The translations under genes and the position numbers were made by a program. A model generated the notes under the pieces. That model made no database searches, was not told where the DNA came from, and saw nothing but the letters and a program-made list of their open reading frames with translations. Shown in pieces: positions 12,847 to 25,800 of a stretch of 64,000 nt of DNA (positions within the stretch are counted from its first letter, which is position 1; every line of letters starts with the position of its first letter). This DNA comes from Certhia americana (lineage: Eukaryota; Chordata; Aves; Passeriformes; Certhiidae): assembly GCA_018697195.1 (NCBI GenBank), contig CM031873.1, positions 2,826,944-2,890,943 on the forward strand. The letters are read 5' to 3'.

Positions 12847-15800
12847 GAAAGAGCTACGAAGCCTCCTGCATTAGAAATAAAAGAATAAACAGTGGCAAAT
12901 AATAAAATTGTCAAATACAGACAGCCTTCACCCACAGAATAGCCATGAGCAAAATGAAGGCTCTTTGCCTCTGTTCATTAATCACAAGGATTCAAATTCA
13001 TCACTGAGGTCTTTTATCCCACTCTCCAAATGAAAGAAGATTTATGGACTCACACTGCATTCTCACTCCATCCCATCCAGTCTTTGGGGCTATCAACCAC
13101 ATCCAGCAAGGCGTGCAGGTCTGGGATATTAACTTACTTCACTTCTGGCAAAAGAAAATAAGTGGGGAGAAGGAAAGAGAGCTCGATTGATATCCCCAGT
13201 GAAAGAAAGGCAGTAGCTTAAAAATCAGTGCTTTGCACACCAGGACGTCCTCTTGGAGCAGGGGAAGGGGTTAGGCCCCCCCAACTCAGGGAGGGAAAAC
13301 CTCTGGTCAGGATTGTCATACCCCATGGAACCTACTCCAGCAACATTTCTGATTGGTCTGGATTTTCTGACTTCTAAGGGCAGCAGAGCTTATGCTGTAG
13401 CTTTAATACAATTAATAAAACTTGAACGAGCCACTAGACACCAATCAACAGTAAACTGAGCTCTAGGAGTTTCAGAACTCACAGAATTACTTTTATTTAT
13501 GGTTAATAAGCCACAGCACGGATGGCAGAGCTTCAAAGCAGTTCACAAGCCCCTCCATCACACAGCCTGCAGTGTGGACACCACTGGGAGTGTGGATGGG
13601 CTGGGGCCAGAGCCCCTGCAGCCCCCTGTGTATGCACTCCTAATGAGCAACAGAGCTTTCTGCAGGGTTTATATAGTCTCCATCAAGACAGGACCTAATT
13701 TAACAGTTTATTCTCTCAGTTTTCTTCTGGGGAGCAGACCAGGGGGAGTAAAAACCACCCCAGAGCTTCCCATGTGCTGGTTTTTGTTATAGTTTCACTC
13801 TCGTTGCTCGGGCACCCTGTGCAGAAGGCAGAATGTAAAGAATTCCTGCAATGACCTCATCCCCTGGCTGGCAGGCACTGCTCTCACTGTGTCCTCGGGT
13901 GGAATTCATCATGAATTGGCTTTTCCTTGTGTCCTTGTATATGCAACACCAGTGACATCAGCATAGCTGTAGGAGCAGTGCCTGCTCACAAGCACTGGTT
14001 ACAGAGGCCTGAGAAAGCCAAATGGTGATTTGTATAAAACACTGTATAAATTTCATCCCCACCCCTGTGCCATTTAACACTAAAAAAACCTTTCTATTTC
14101 ATGTAAAATCAGATATACCCTTTGTTGTAGTTCCATCGTTTTTAATCAGGGGCAACACCCCAGTGCATAAAGATTAGTTCTCCATGCCTGGATCCATCAC
14201 TGTCTTGACTAGAAACCCCAGTGAAATCAAAGGATTACGTGCATCTTTCTGGCATAAACCCAGGGTGAACTTTGGGAACCTGCAGGAAGGCCCAGGGTTG
14301 GTTCTGACACACAGATCACCCAGGACAAGCAAGTGTCAGGGGTGCAGGTTCACTCCAGGGCTGTCCTGTGGCCAGCACAGGACAAGCACATTTCTAGAAC
14401 AGAAACAAAAAGCTTCTTAAAAATGAAGTATTTTTAAAGACATTAACACTCATGCCTAACCTTCTCTCCATGGTTACTCTACTCCACAGTCAAAGCTGAA
14501 TTTATTTTCCAGAGATAACATTGCTTTGCATCCAACATTATTTCAAGAACCTCTGAAATCCCAATAGTTTGTGTGTTTATCCAAGTTGAGGAGATTTAAT
14601 GAATTTGTCTGTGACTGTAGATAGCTGTAATTTTTGCTCTTTTTCTCCATCAACATGTAATACCACTTGCTTTCAGCTGGGGTCAAATCCAGTTTTCTTC
14701 ACACCAAATCATCTCGACCAGTCTTCAGAAAATCCATTCCAGCCAGCTACTATGGAAAAACCTGGGTTCACCTGGAACTGATGAATGAGTAAAATAAACT
14801 GTGAATGGGACAGTCAGGAGCCGTGGTTTCCATGGAAAAATCTGACATTTTAACCACCAGGTACTGGAATCAACCCACAATCCTCTTCCAGGCTGGATAC
14901 CAGGCTGAGTCAGCTGCTGCAATGGCACAGTCCTTTCTTATTCCAGAGTTCTCCCTCACTAAACCTAAGCCAAGTATTCCCCATCACCTCCCCAGCCTGA
15001 TGTTTTTCTCATTTGGGCTCTCATTCCTGTATCTGTAAAGCCCAGTAGGAGAATCATGCCAAGTGCATTATATTTAGATACTGGATGTGAGGAAACCAAA
15101 TCCTTTTCCTTCCCTGAGCTCTGCTGGACACTGCTGTGTCCATCCTGTGGGCTGGCAGGTCTCACCACTGAAGGCAGCACAATTTTCCTACAATTTTCTC
15201 CTTTACTAAGTTTCAAAATATGTCTAAAATCCATCTGACATGACTAATTCATTGTTTTCCTGCCGAGGTGTGGGTTTATGGTTTGTTTAGAGAGCTGTGG
15301 AGCCCAATATTCAAATGCGTTCTCTGTGCATTTATAGCTCTGTTGAAGATTTTGGGGGAAATTAAAAAAAAGTGAACAGAAAATAAAAAATCTCTAGCAC
15401 TGCTGAGAAATAATCCCTCACCACTGCATGATTCTTACATACACATCAGGCTTATCCTCATCCTGCTCACAGCCCTGCAGCACAGCACACATGTGCAGGA
15501 TGTCCATTGCAGAGCCAAGACCACATGAGCAAATCTCATCCATCAGCCTCTTGCCACTGTAGCTCGGCCATCTGACCAAAGCCATGTGTCCTCTTGACTC
15601 CAAGCAAAGACTAAAGATCCTCTCTGCAGCCCTGTGGCCAGGACCAAGGTCCCCATGGGGCTGGCACAGGCTGGGCTGTGCATGGGCAGACCGCTCCACT
15701 CGTCAGGGAACCAGGGCTGGGGTTCAAATTAGAAAACAGCATGAAACTTTCAAGCCAAGAACAACAATACAGCTGGAAACAGTGCAGTGCTTCACACTGA

Positions 15801-18800
15801 ACAAACATGAGATAATTCACCAGAGCACTGACTCCAGCTCCTTCCCGAGATAGCACTGGCGGCACCTCTGAGCACAGCAGACAGAAGCAGCAGAGGGGAG
15901 GGTAGGTAGGGCATGGTGAGGGAAATTCGACTAAAACAGCCTTTTAAAACAAATTAGACTAAACCAAAGCAAGGACAGAGGGCTTGGAGCTCCCGTTGAG
16001 CTTTGCTGCTGACTGCAGACACAGCGCACTTAACCCAAAGGATGTTGGCACATGAGAAGCACTGGAATAACATGAGTGCAAAAAGAGACATAGATGTATA
16101 AAAACAAACACACTGCCCTGTCTCACTGTACCAGACTGCTGGACACACTTTACTTTAGGAAAAGTACAGCTAGCAAAGTCATTTCACCTTGCTGTAGATC
16201 ACTCCTGTGTTTGACTTTATCTTGATTTCAATTTCAATTTGTCCATGTAACTTTGTTGTACAAATTTTGGCTTGAATACAGGAGGATTCCAAACAAAGCT
16301 CTGTGGAGTGCATTTAAAAGTGAAGAATGAAATGCAAACAGAGCTGCCAGTGGTTTCCAGTGTCACAACCCCTGCCCTTTCCTAGCAGCAGTCAGAGGAG
16401 TAGCACGAGGCATCAGAAAACTTCAGAGAGGGCCCATTCCTTGCTAAACTCCTTTTTTCCAGGTCTAATGACCCTGTAAGGATCAGGAAGTTTGGATGCT
16501 TATCCTAACCACATCTCAAGGTTTCTCTGTCCACCCACTGGCAATTCCAAAGAGATAACAGCTGAGTTGTTACCCAGTGTGAGTTACTTTTCCACACACC
16601 AGCATGGCCAGGCTCAGCTCTGTGCTGCCTGTGCCACCTCCTCTCTCAGTCACCAGACCCTTCAGGCACCTCAGGGACAAGTCTCTTACTGTCTTTACTG
16701 GTCTTATATTTGTGCTCAGTGAAAACAAAATGTCATGGAAAAAGTAAAACCTCTACTTTTTCTCCCTACTTGGGAATTTTGGCTTCTTTAACGAGTTCCT
16801 TTATTATTTCACCAAATCACCCGTATCTCTTTACAAGTAAATATAAGCAGTCCCTTCGTGAGGGGGTGGGGGAAGAGAGGACACTGTTTTCCCTCTGCAG
16901 TATCAGCTTTCAGTGTGACACACAGTTCACTGTGAAAGCAAACAGCCTTAATGAGAGTGGCTGTGCAGTTCTGCTCCCTGTGTCAGCTACTCGGCTCCTC
17001 AGCAGGGTCAGTGCCAAGGAAATGGGGAGCAGGACATGTCCCATATCCCTTGCAGCTCCCAGCAGACCCTCCTGGCTGGGGGACAGTGCATGTGCCAAAC
17101 CTGCTGAGACTCCAGTCGAGCTGGGGTCACTGCACTCTCTGCTGTGTTTACACCACATCAAAGGCTAGAGAAATCACGCTGCCTGGCTTTGCATCCAGAG
17201 TGGTGGAGTGCCAGGGACACAGAGAAAGCTGTTTTCTGACTTTAGATGGTGTTTGGATGAGAGGACAAGCCTGGGGCATTTCATGAAGTACCTCAGGCTG
17301 GGTTCAGATGTCCCTGCACTGAGGGATCAGCATCTAACTCTAACACCTAAGGAAGGTGTAAGAGTAGCAGCCTGAAAGAACTCCATCCTCAGAGTGGAAG
17401 CTCTGCAGTCATTTGGAGCATCACTAATCCCCCTGACCTCAGTCATGGCATCTGCATCCCATGGCCCATGCTGGGCACTGGAGCACTTCCCCAAAGCATC
17501 TCTTCCCCTTCTTGCTAGAGCCAGGTCTGAGCAGGCATCTCCACACGCTGCTGCAGGCAGACCCCAGGGCAGACCCTGCTCCCAAGGGGTGAGCTGTAGG
17601 TTGCACAGTCCTGCCTCCAGGGCCCCCCATCCCCAGGGTCCAGGAAGGGGGCAGAGATGGCCATCACCCCCTTTTCCCTCTCAGCTGGAGGATCAGAGCT
17701 CCTCCTGTCTGTTTGCTCACATGTGCCTTTTCTCAAGGCTGCATTTTTCTTCCCACTTTTGACCAACAATCCCCATTTTAATTAGCCTCCAGCTCCATTG
17801 CAATTATATCCTTATATATCCTTGCCTTTTATCAGCCTATCAGAGAGCTGTCTGTCAGATTTAGGACACCCCACAAAGCTGCTCCTCAGCCTTTGAGTGC
17901 CCCCATTGACTCAGGACAGGATCCCCAGCTGTGGAAACCACCATCAGATGCTCATTCTTCACTCATCTTTAATTTACTCCTGACACCAGGAGTCCCAAGC
18001 CTCTCCTCTCTGCCTTCATTGTGATCTCCAGCCACCACAGCAGCTCAGCACCAGGGGCTGGGGGCAAATGACACCCGGGGAGTGTTGCCATGGGCACAGA
18101 CCATTGTCCCTCTGGGTTCCCATGGCACCGGGCCAGACATGCAGTGGTGATGAGAGGGAAGAATACACACCAGCCAAGCTATTTGTAGCCCATCTAAGCA
18201 TCTCACAAGTTAAACAGTTCCTCTTTCTTCCCCCTGCTCCCAGCACCCATCCAGCTCAGGGGGCTCTCCCACCCGCCAGGGCAGCACTCACAGTGCACAA
18301 AAGGCTAAATAATTGTCCTGACTGACCTGGAGACAAAAATAAAATTCAACACGGGTGCTCAAGCGTGGCCAAGGGCAGGATTTGGCTCCAGTGAGCTGCC
18401 TGTTGGCTGGTTTTCATTTTGCAGTTTTTGGCATGAAGTCCTTATCTTGGCCCTTGCTGCAGGCAGGGGTAGGGCAAGGATTTGTGCCCAGGGCTGGGGT
18501 GCAGTAAGACCCTCAGAAACCCGTGGGGGAATTTCTCCAAGCCTGGGGAGCACAGAATACAAGAGGCATGGGGGGAGGATTTCTCTAGACCATGGGAAGG
18601 ATGTGGCAATGGAGACTCATCCTTCTGGCCAGGGATGAGCATGTATGGACATCTCCTGTCACCCTCTCCTTTGCAGGCTGACTTGGACAGAACAGGTCCT
18701 TTTTCCAGTCCGGGGTGGTTTCCAAAGGTACAGAAGCTTCAACCAGCCCATCTCTATGTGCCATGGGAAGATGGCCTCAGTCTCCCCCGGCTGTGCCTGC

Positions 18801-20715
18801 AGACCCCTGATCACCCTGCCAGAGATGTGGCTGCATCAGCTGCCAGCACTCAGTTCTGCAGCATTTTAACCCCACTCTGATGTCCCGTTCTGCTGGTGAT
18901 GTCAGCCAAAAGGTATTTCAGCAGAGGAGGGGAAGATAACCCAGCAGAAGCTCATGGTGTGATCAAATCCAGAAAAAACTTTTCATACAAATGAAGCATC
19001 TTCCTTCCTTAAACGGACCCCCTCCTTCTCCAGGCCCTCAAATTCATATCACCCCTCAGATCTCCCCACAAGCAGGGGAAATCAGCAGCTAGCCAGTCCG
19101 CTGGACATGGTGGTGAGAGCAAGAGGAATTAGTCTCCATAGTACATGAAAAGAATTAGGACTATTTAATCTCCTTTTCCCCTTATCAGTGGTCTCAAATA
19201 TCCCTTTGAGAGGGAAACACAGTGCAAATTCCTGCAAATCTTGCCTACAGTTAAGGAATTGACAAGATTTTTCAGCTTTTTTCTCTCTGTGTTTGAAAAA
19301 TTGCTACATAAAGGAAACAACCTTTGGGGCACATATAACTCAGAATAGGCTGAAACATTATCTTAAACTATTCGTCTGCTTCCTGCTTAAGTAAGCATAT
19401 TAGGAATGTGTGTATATATTTCTTGGGCAGCTTAAAAATAAAAAGAAGAGGTATATAGTCTGTCCTGCTTTTGAGGAGCATGTTGTTTATGTTGTTATAA
19501 GCACAGGTCATATTTATAGCTGAACACTCCATGAAAGTGCAGGCAGGCTGGGAAACATTTGTTAGGCTTAATGATCTTTTATTTAACTGTTGCAGAAAAA
19601 TGCATCCCTTTGGATTGATTCATGACATGAATTGTATAGAAACCTTCTTCCCTGAGAAAAGAAAAACCTCAAAAGGTCAATCTGACTTTTCAGCTTTCTC
19701 AAACATCCAGCAGAGATATGTTCACAGAGCAAAATTCCCAGCCTGACAAGCTGGATGGGGTTAGGGCAGGGAAAGGATAAACCATAGCCAGAGATACTTT
19801 TCAGGACATAAAGCAGAGCCATTCAAATCACCTGGACTGCAAGGGACCCATCCTGCACTGCAGCAGCCCCACTCCACAGCCCGTGAAATGCACCACACTT
19901 CCCAAATCACCCTGAGGCAGAGGCTCCACAGCCTGCAAGAGAGGGACTGACACTTCCTTTTGCTGTGTGGCATCTCCCCCATTCTGAAAACAGGCTAACC
20001 AAGGCCCAGCCTGCCTCTCTGGCTCAACCACTGAGTCAAAACCAGGGCTGAGAAGAGCTTTGCTCAGCTGCCAGTTGCCTGAGCTGGCTGCAGCATCTTC
20101 TGCTGCAGAAAAGCAGCTCCTGTCCCCTTGGTCAGGAGGGTTTTGCAGTTTGCACCTCTCACCCTGCCAAGGTGCTGCATCTCTGCACTGCTGCAGAGCC
20201 TGGGCCAGCCCTCCCTGGGCAGGGCAGTCCATCACAGAACTCTGCAGCCCTGCTGAGCTTCCAGCACTGCTCTGGGATCCAGCATGTGCTCACACATGTT
20301 GCACCAGGGGCCACAGGGGCCAGGGCTGGCTGAGAACTGTTTTTGTGGTCATGGAGAGGGAATGATGTGCAGAGACCTGTACCAGAGCACTGCCACGAAG
20401 CCAACTGCAGAGCCAAGCCAGCCCAAAGGGACCTGGTGCAGCAGGGGCTCCCTGGCAGCTCTGCCCACACCATGGAATGACCATCCCTGAGGCCACAGGG
20501 AATAGCCAGTGCTCCAGCCAAGCACATCCCTCTGCCTGTGGCTTTTTCTGAGCACACACCAGTCCTGTACAACCATTTCCACTGTGGGGCTGAACACTGA
20601 TCCCTCATTAGGTGTTGTACATAAAACACCCCCCAGTTCTTCTACAGACAGTGGGCGCTTGTGGTGGGAGCTCCCAAAGCCCAGGACAGCAAACACCATT
20701 AACACTTCCCTTAAG
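12847..20715. other. Non-coding, no gene seen
   Basis: Mixed GC-richer (16.9-18.9 kb) and AT-rich (19.0-19.6 kb) sequence. Several frames of 80-150 codons occur in the GC-richer part, but they overlap on both strands and show no domain. No repeat body was recognised. Confidence 0.55.
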
Positions 20716-21165
20716 AATCCCAGAGTCAGTTAGGTTGGAAAAGACCCTTAAGATCATGGAGTCATTAACCCAGCACTGCCAACCTACCTCTAAGCCATGT
20801 CCCTAAATGCCACATCTACCTGTCCTTTAAATCCCTCCATGGATGGTGGCTCTACCACTTGCTGGGCAGCCTGCTCTAATGCTGACAGCCCTTTCTGTGA
20901 AGATCTTTTTTCCTAATAACCAACCTAAACCTTCCCTGGAGCAACTTGAGTCTGTTTGTTCTTGTCCTCTTGCTTGCTGCTTGGGAAAAGACATCAGTCT
21001 CACCTCATTATAACCTGTCAGATAGCCTCCCATTCTGCAAGGTAAACAAGCCCAGCTGCCTCAGAGTCTCCTCACAAGATTTGTTCTCCAGAGCCTTCAC
21101 CAGTTTCATTGCCCTTCTTTATACACTTCAGAATCTCCACTGGAGGTGCCTCTGTTCATCATTGG
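20716..21165 (-). mobile_element. CR1 LINE 3' end (antisense)
   Basis: The plus strand carries AGGTTGGAAAAGACCCTTAAGATCAT, then a CCATGTCCCTAAATGCCACATC block and ATCCCTCCATGGATGGTGG. These are followed by GGGCAGCCTGCTCTAATGC, a TTTTTTCCTAATAACCAACC block and the GAGTCTCCTCACAAGATTTG region. This is the reverse complement of a CR1 3' end of about 450 bp. The tail octamers are worn. Confidence 0.88.
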
Positions 21166-22528
21166 TCTCCCAAAAGGAATAGAGGGAACACAAGTTTGGA
21201 ACTTGCTAAAAATGCTTTAGAAGCAGAAAAAGAAGGGATTCTCTTCCAGAGATCACCCAGAAGAGTGACATCAGAGGGGACCAAACACTCATCAATTTTG
21301 CTCTCTCTCCCCCAGGGATGGCTGTAGGTCTCCAGCCTCTGAGGTTTGTTTTGTACCCTGTGAGGCTCTGTACTGCTTGGGGACAAGGACAAAGCCAGCA
21401 AAGGGCAGCTGCTCCCGCACAAAGCTGACTGCCTTCAGCCCTAAACAAGGTTAGAGATAACCATGAACCTTTATTTGCTGCTCCTGCCTCTTCCCATTAC
21501 CCACAGCAGGACCCTGAGTTAGGGAAAGTCAGGACAGCAAGAATTGCTTCACACTGGCCACATTCTAGGAAAATCTCAGCATTTTCAAGTCACAAGTTCA
21601 AGCAGCAAGTAAACAAAGCATAAAAACCAAAACAAAGCACTTAGCTACTTTGTCCTTATCTGAATTCTCCCTTTTATCCCACAGCTTCAGGGGAAACAAG
21701 CCTACAGGCAAAGGGAAGTTATTCCAGGGTGCCAGTTTTACCACCAGCATCACTCTGGCCCTCCCCACAGAGACAGCTTTCACATGGATTAAATTGCATC
21801 TTTGAAACCCAGCACCCTCTAAGAGGGCAGCCCCAGGGCTCCTGCCCAGGCCTGGATGCTCTTGAGCCAAGTAAACGTGATTACTCCAGCTAAACCTCTG
21901 CTGTATTAAGATCTGCTCTGCAAATTGTATTAGCTTCTGTTTTTAAGGACTCTAAGGAACAGATGAATGCATTAAAATTCATCAATGTTTCCACAAGGGT
22001 TTTATTTACCCTGACTAAGCAAGGTGCAGAGAGCATTCTGTGCTGCCCCACTCCCCACAGTGCAGTTGGGGCAGTGGAACATTTTTGGTTGGAAACTCCT
22101 TTAATTTTGACAAGAACCAGATTTGCAGTGCAGGATCTGTTTGCTCGTTGACTGCTGTCTCTCCTAAACCTTATTTTTGGACCCACTTTTCATAGGCTGG
22201 GGGTGAAGATCTTTTTTCCATGGTAGGTAACAGAGAAGTCCCAAAGGGGACTCCATGAAATACTATGTAATGGCACTGTGAAAATACAGTCAGGATGAAT
22301 TCCTGCTGCCTATACATCAGCATCCCGCCATGGCCACTGGCTTCAAGAAAAAACAGAAGGTTATACCAGTGCCACTGAGCCTGGTGGGACAGTTGTGGAT
22401 TTGTCTTTAGGATGAAAGAAGGAAATCAGTTTGGACTGTGGCAAAGCCCAGAAAGCACAGTGGGAAGATTTAATGAGAGTTTAATCACCACTTTTAATGA
22501 GATTTGCTACAGGTCCTGCAGGGCAGAG
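21166..22528. other. Non-coding spacer between two CR1 copies
   Basis: No coding or repeat signal recognised between the two antisense CR1 fragments. Confidence 0.5.
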
Positions 22529-22826
22529 GAATCACAGAATCATAGAACCATCAAGGCTGGAAAAGACCCTTAAGATAATCAAATCCAACCATTGACCCAG
22601 CACTGCCAAACTCACAAATAAACCATGTCCCCAAGTGCCACATCTACTCTGCTTTTAAATCCCTCCAGGGATAATGACTCCACCACTTCCCTGGGCAGCC
22701 TTTTCCAGGGCTTGACAGCTCTTTCCATGAAGAATTTTTTCCTAGCATCAAATCTAAACCTCCTCTGGTGCAGCTCAAGGCCACTTTCTCTTGTTCTGTC
22801 CCATTTTACCCAAGAAAAGCAATAAA
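22529..22826 (-). mobile_element. CR1 LINE 3' end (antisense), tail octamers present
   Basis: It starts with AATCACAGAATCATAGAACC (reverse-complemented ATTCTRTG tail units), then GGCTGGAAAAGACCCTTAAG. A CCAAGTGCCACATCTA block and a CACCACTTCCCTGGGCAGCC block follow. It runs on to the GCAGCTCAAGGCCACTTTCTC region. About 300 bp, closely resembling the copy at 20716-21165, so probably the same or a related subfamily. Confidence 0.9.
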
Positions 22827-25800
22827 CTGAAGCTCCCTGCCCATCACTCTGGGTTATCACTCGCTGTCCAGCACCAACATGGAGCAGCCTCAGGTCCCCA
22901 CTGCACTTTCATGCCTCAGGTGACCACCAAGATGTGGTGACCATTTCCAGGTGAGTCCTTAGGAAAAGCTTGAAAGGACCTGTGAGGGGGAAGGTGTTCC
23001 AGAAATCAAAGTGGACATTTTTTTTCTCTATGAAAGATGAACAAATTTCACCATTAGAGGATCATCTTTGTCGATGGTTGCTGTAACCTTTCCTCCTTCT
23101 TTGAGCAATTTTTCTCCTGAAGATGTATCTGCCAGGCCAGTTCAGAAGGATTGCTCTTCCCAAAGGTGGAAAATGCTGGGCATTGTGTCCAGCCTGTGTT
23201 TGAAGTGGAGAAAAAGCAACTTTGAATAAGCTTTTGATGGGGCCCATGGCTCTGCTTGACCATAATGTCAGCTTGTAATTAGCAACAGATACCACTTCTG
23301 TCACTCCCGATGTTATCATCAGCCGTCTTGCGTTTCAAAGTGAGGAGAGGCATGTAAATTATAGGCAATTTGGTCTCTGAAATGGATTTTATGGGTTTTT
23401 TTCTGCTGGGCAACCCAGGAAGCCTGGAGTTTGTTACAGAGAGAGTTGTTGGGGCAGCAGAGAGGAGCAGGAGGGAAGCAGTGAATGTTACAGAGCTGCT
23501 CCAGCAGGTCCCTGGAGGAAACACATCCCTGCCAGCTCCTCCACGAAGGCAGAGCTGAGTGGTGGCACTCACAGGGGCTGTGCATTTTGAGGAAGGAGGA
23601 GAGAAGGTTTGGAAGGAGCCACTGTCCAGCCTCTGGAATGGGGGTCTCTGCAAGGCTCCATTCAAACACTGATGTGGAGAGCTGGGTGAAAAGAGGGTGG
23701 CTCATGTCCGGGCAGCCAATGTAGATTTATTTCTGTTCAGCATATTGCAAGCATTTGTCTCACTAAGGCTCAGCTGGCCTGAGAACAACTGAGGCAATCT
23801 TTGATAGAAAACATTGCCTTCAATTAAAATTCAGTTTTCAGAGTGAAGGAAAGGCATGTGTTTCCCAAAACAGGGCAATTTGAATTTTTGCAAGAAAAAC
23901 AAGACCCCCAAACTCACGTAATTTCCAATTTTGACCAAAAGCAATTCTAACTTTTGTTAGAAAAAAGGGAGCAAAATTTTTTTTGCTTCTCTTTTGGAGT
24001 GGGGTGGAGAAAGGGAAATCTATCTCTTGAAGTCCAGTGAGTTTGCCAGATCCCCTGGCACTGCTCTGCAGCTTAACAGATCCCAGTGCCAGAGCAGTGG
24101 CCTAGTATTTGATGTCATCTATTGCTGTACCAATTACCAAGTGTCCTGTTTCTGCTCTGGCCTTCTGCAGAAGGACTCACACCAGAGCTGCTCTTTACAA
24201 GAGCTCCCAGGAAATGGGCTAACACAGAATTTGGCCCTACGTTGACTCTGTGGTGTCAAGTTCTCCCCTTTCATTTGCTGGAGGAATTCAAGCATCACTC
24301 TGCTGCCCCAATCTTTCTATCTACCACTGGCAAATAACATAGCCAAGAAGGTTATCTGCCTCAAACAGAAATAGCTTATGTTTAGAAAAGAATTAAAAAT
24401 TTGTTCCCTTTAGAGTTACAACCACATCCTCAAAGCTGTTAACCTGAAAGTGAACTTCAGATAATAAAACTCAAACCTCACCCCTACAGAAGAGCCAGCA
24501 GTCAGGAGCTACCTTGTGTGCTCTCCCCCTATCTGCCCCATCAATTGCCTGATAGCACAGCTTGTTTTCTTTTTTCCAAGGGAAGACAGCTACTAAATCT
24601 ATGCTCCCCATCCCTCTCGGCACTCTTGGGCTCCTCCACAGCTGCAACGCTTTTCCCTCGTCCCTGCTCTCAGTTAAATAAACATTATGACACATACTGA
24701 TTGCTTTAACAAACTTTACTGTTCCACATCCTCGGCAAAGCACGGTTATCTTTTTACAGGGAACATTCCTTTCCTGTTGCTATGCCTACTCCAGCACCAT
24801 CCAGCACGATAGCCAAGACTGCTGAACAAACCCACAATTTCCAACCACTCCGTTTTGCTCCTCTTGAAATAGCTCAGGAGGGGTGTGGGGCCAGACTGCC
24901 AGCAGATGTGAGCTGTCAGAGCTCCTCTGCCACAGCTCATCCCAGCAAGGACCCAGCCATGCTGCTGGAGGCTGAATGTTGTCTTCTGAAAATGCCTCAC
25001 AGCTAAAAATGTCCTTGTGAAGTGAGGTGGGAGAAGGAAAAGAGGGGTGTAGCCATAAATATTCTCCCAGCACAGCAGGAGAAGGTTGGTTTTATCCTCT
25101 CCATAAGGCTGCGCTCGGTGTTCTGTAATTTGCAACTAAATTGCAGAATCCAGAAATATTTCTGGCAAATGGTATTTCACAGCCATTCATCATCATCGTG
25201 CACAATTTCCTTTGCATGACAACCTATGTTTTAAAACTCACAAGGAGAGGGGAAGCTGCCATTTGTTTTGGCCAAGCCAAAATCGCCCTTGGCCCAGGAA
25301 CTGGTGGTGCTGTGGCTGCTCACATTGATAAGCCCAGCAGGGCAGGTCCTGCCAGGTGGGTGAGGGCATCTCCTGCTCACCCAAAAGTTTGAAGCATTTC
25401 AGTTTCCCCCAACCAGCCCATTTTTCACCTTTAACACAGCCGAGCTATCACCCCTGTGGTTTGTTAATTACTGCCAGGCAGCCCAAAGATTTTAATGACA
25501 AATTTCCCCAAAGGCTGTGATTTCACCTTTTTACATGTTGTTTTCACTTTCCCTTGTGCAAATATTTTCTTCTCAACTCATGACAGGCTGGCTCCTGACA
25601 TACCTCAGTTCTCAAAAGTCTGGTTGCTTTTGTCTAATGAAGACCCAGATGCTCCAAAATACATCTAGTATGTTGGACAACAGAGGGAGAAGCCAGAGAA
25701 GCTGAAGAGGATTTCTGGCAGCTGATCAATTGTAAAAAATAGTTCTTCCTCCAGGCATCAGCCAGAGTATTTTGGGGTCTGCAGGATGTGTGCATGTACT

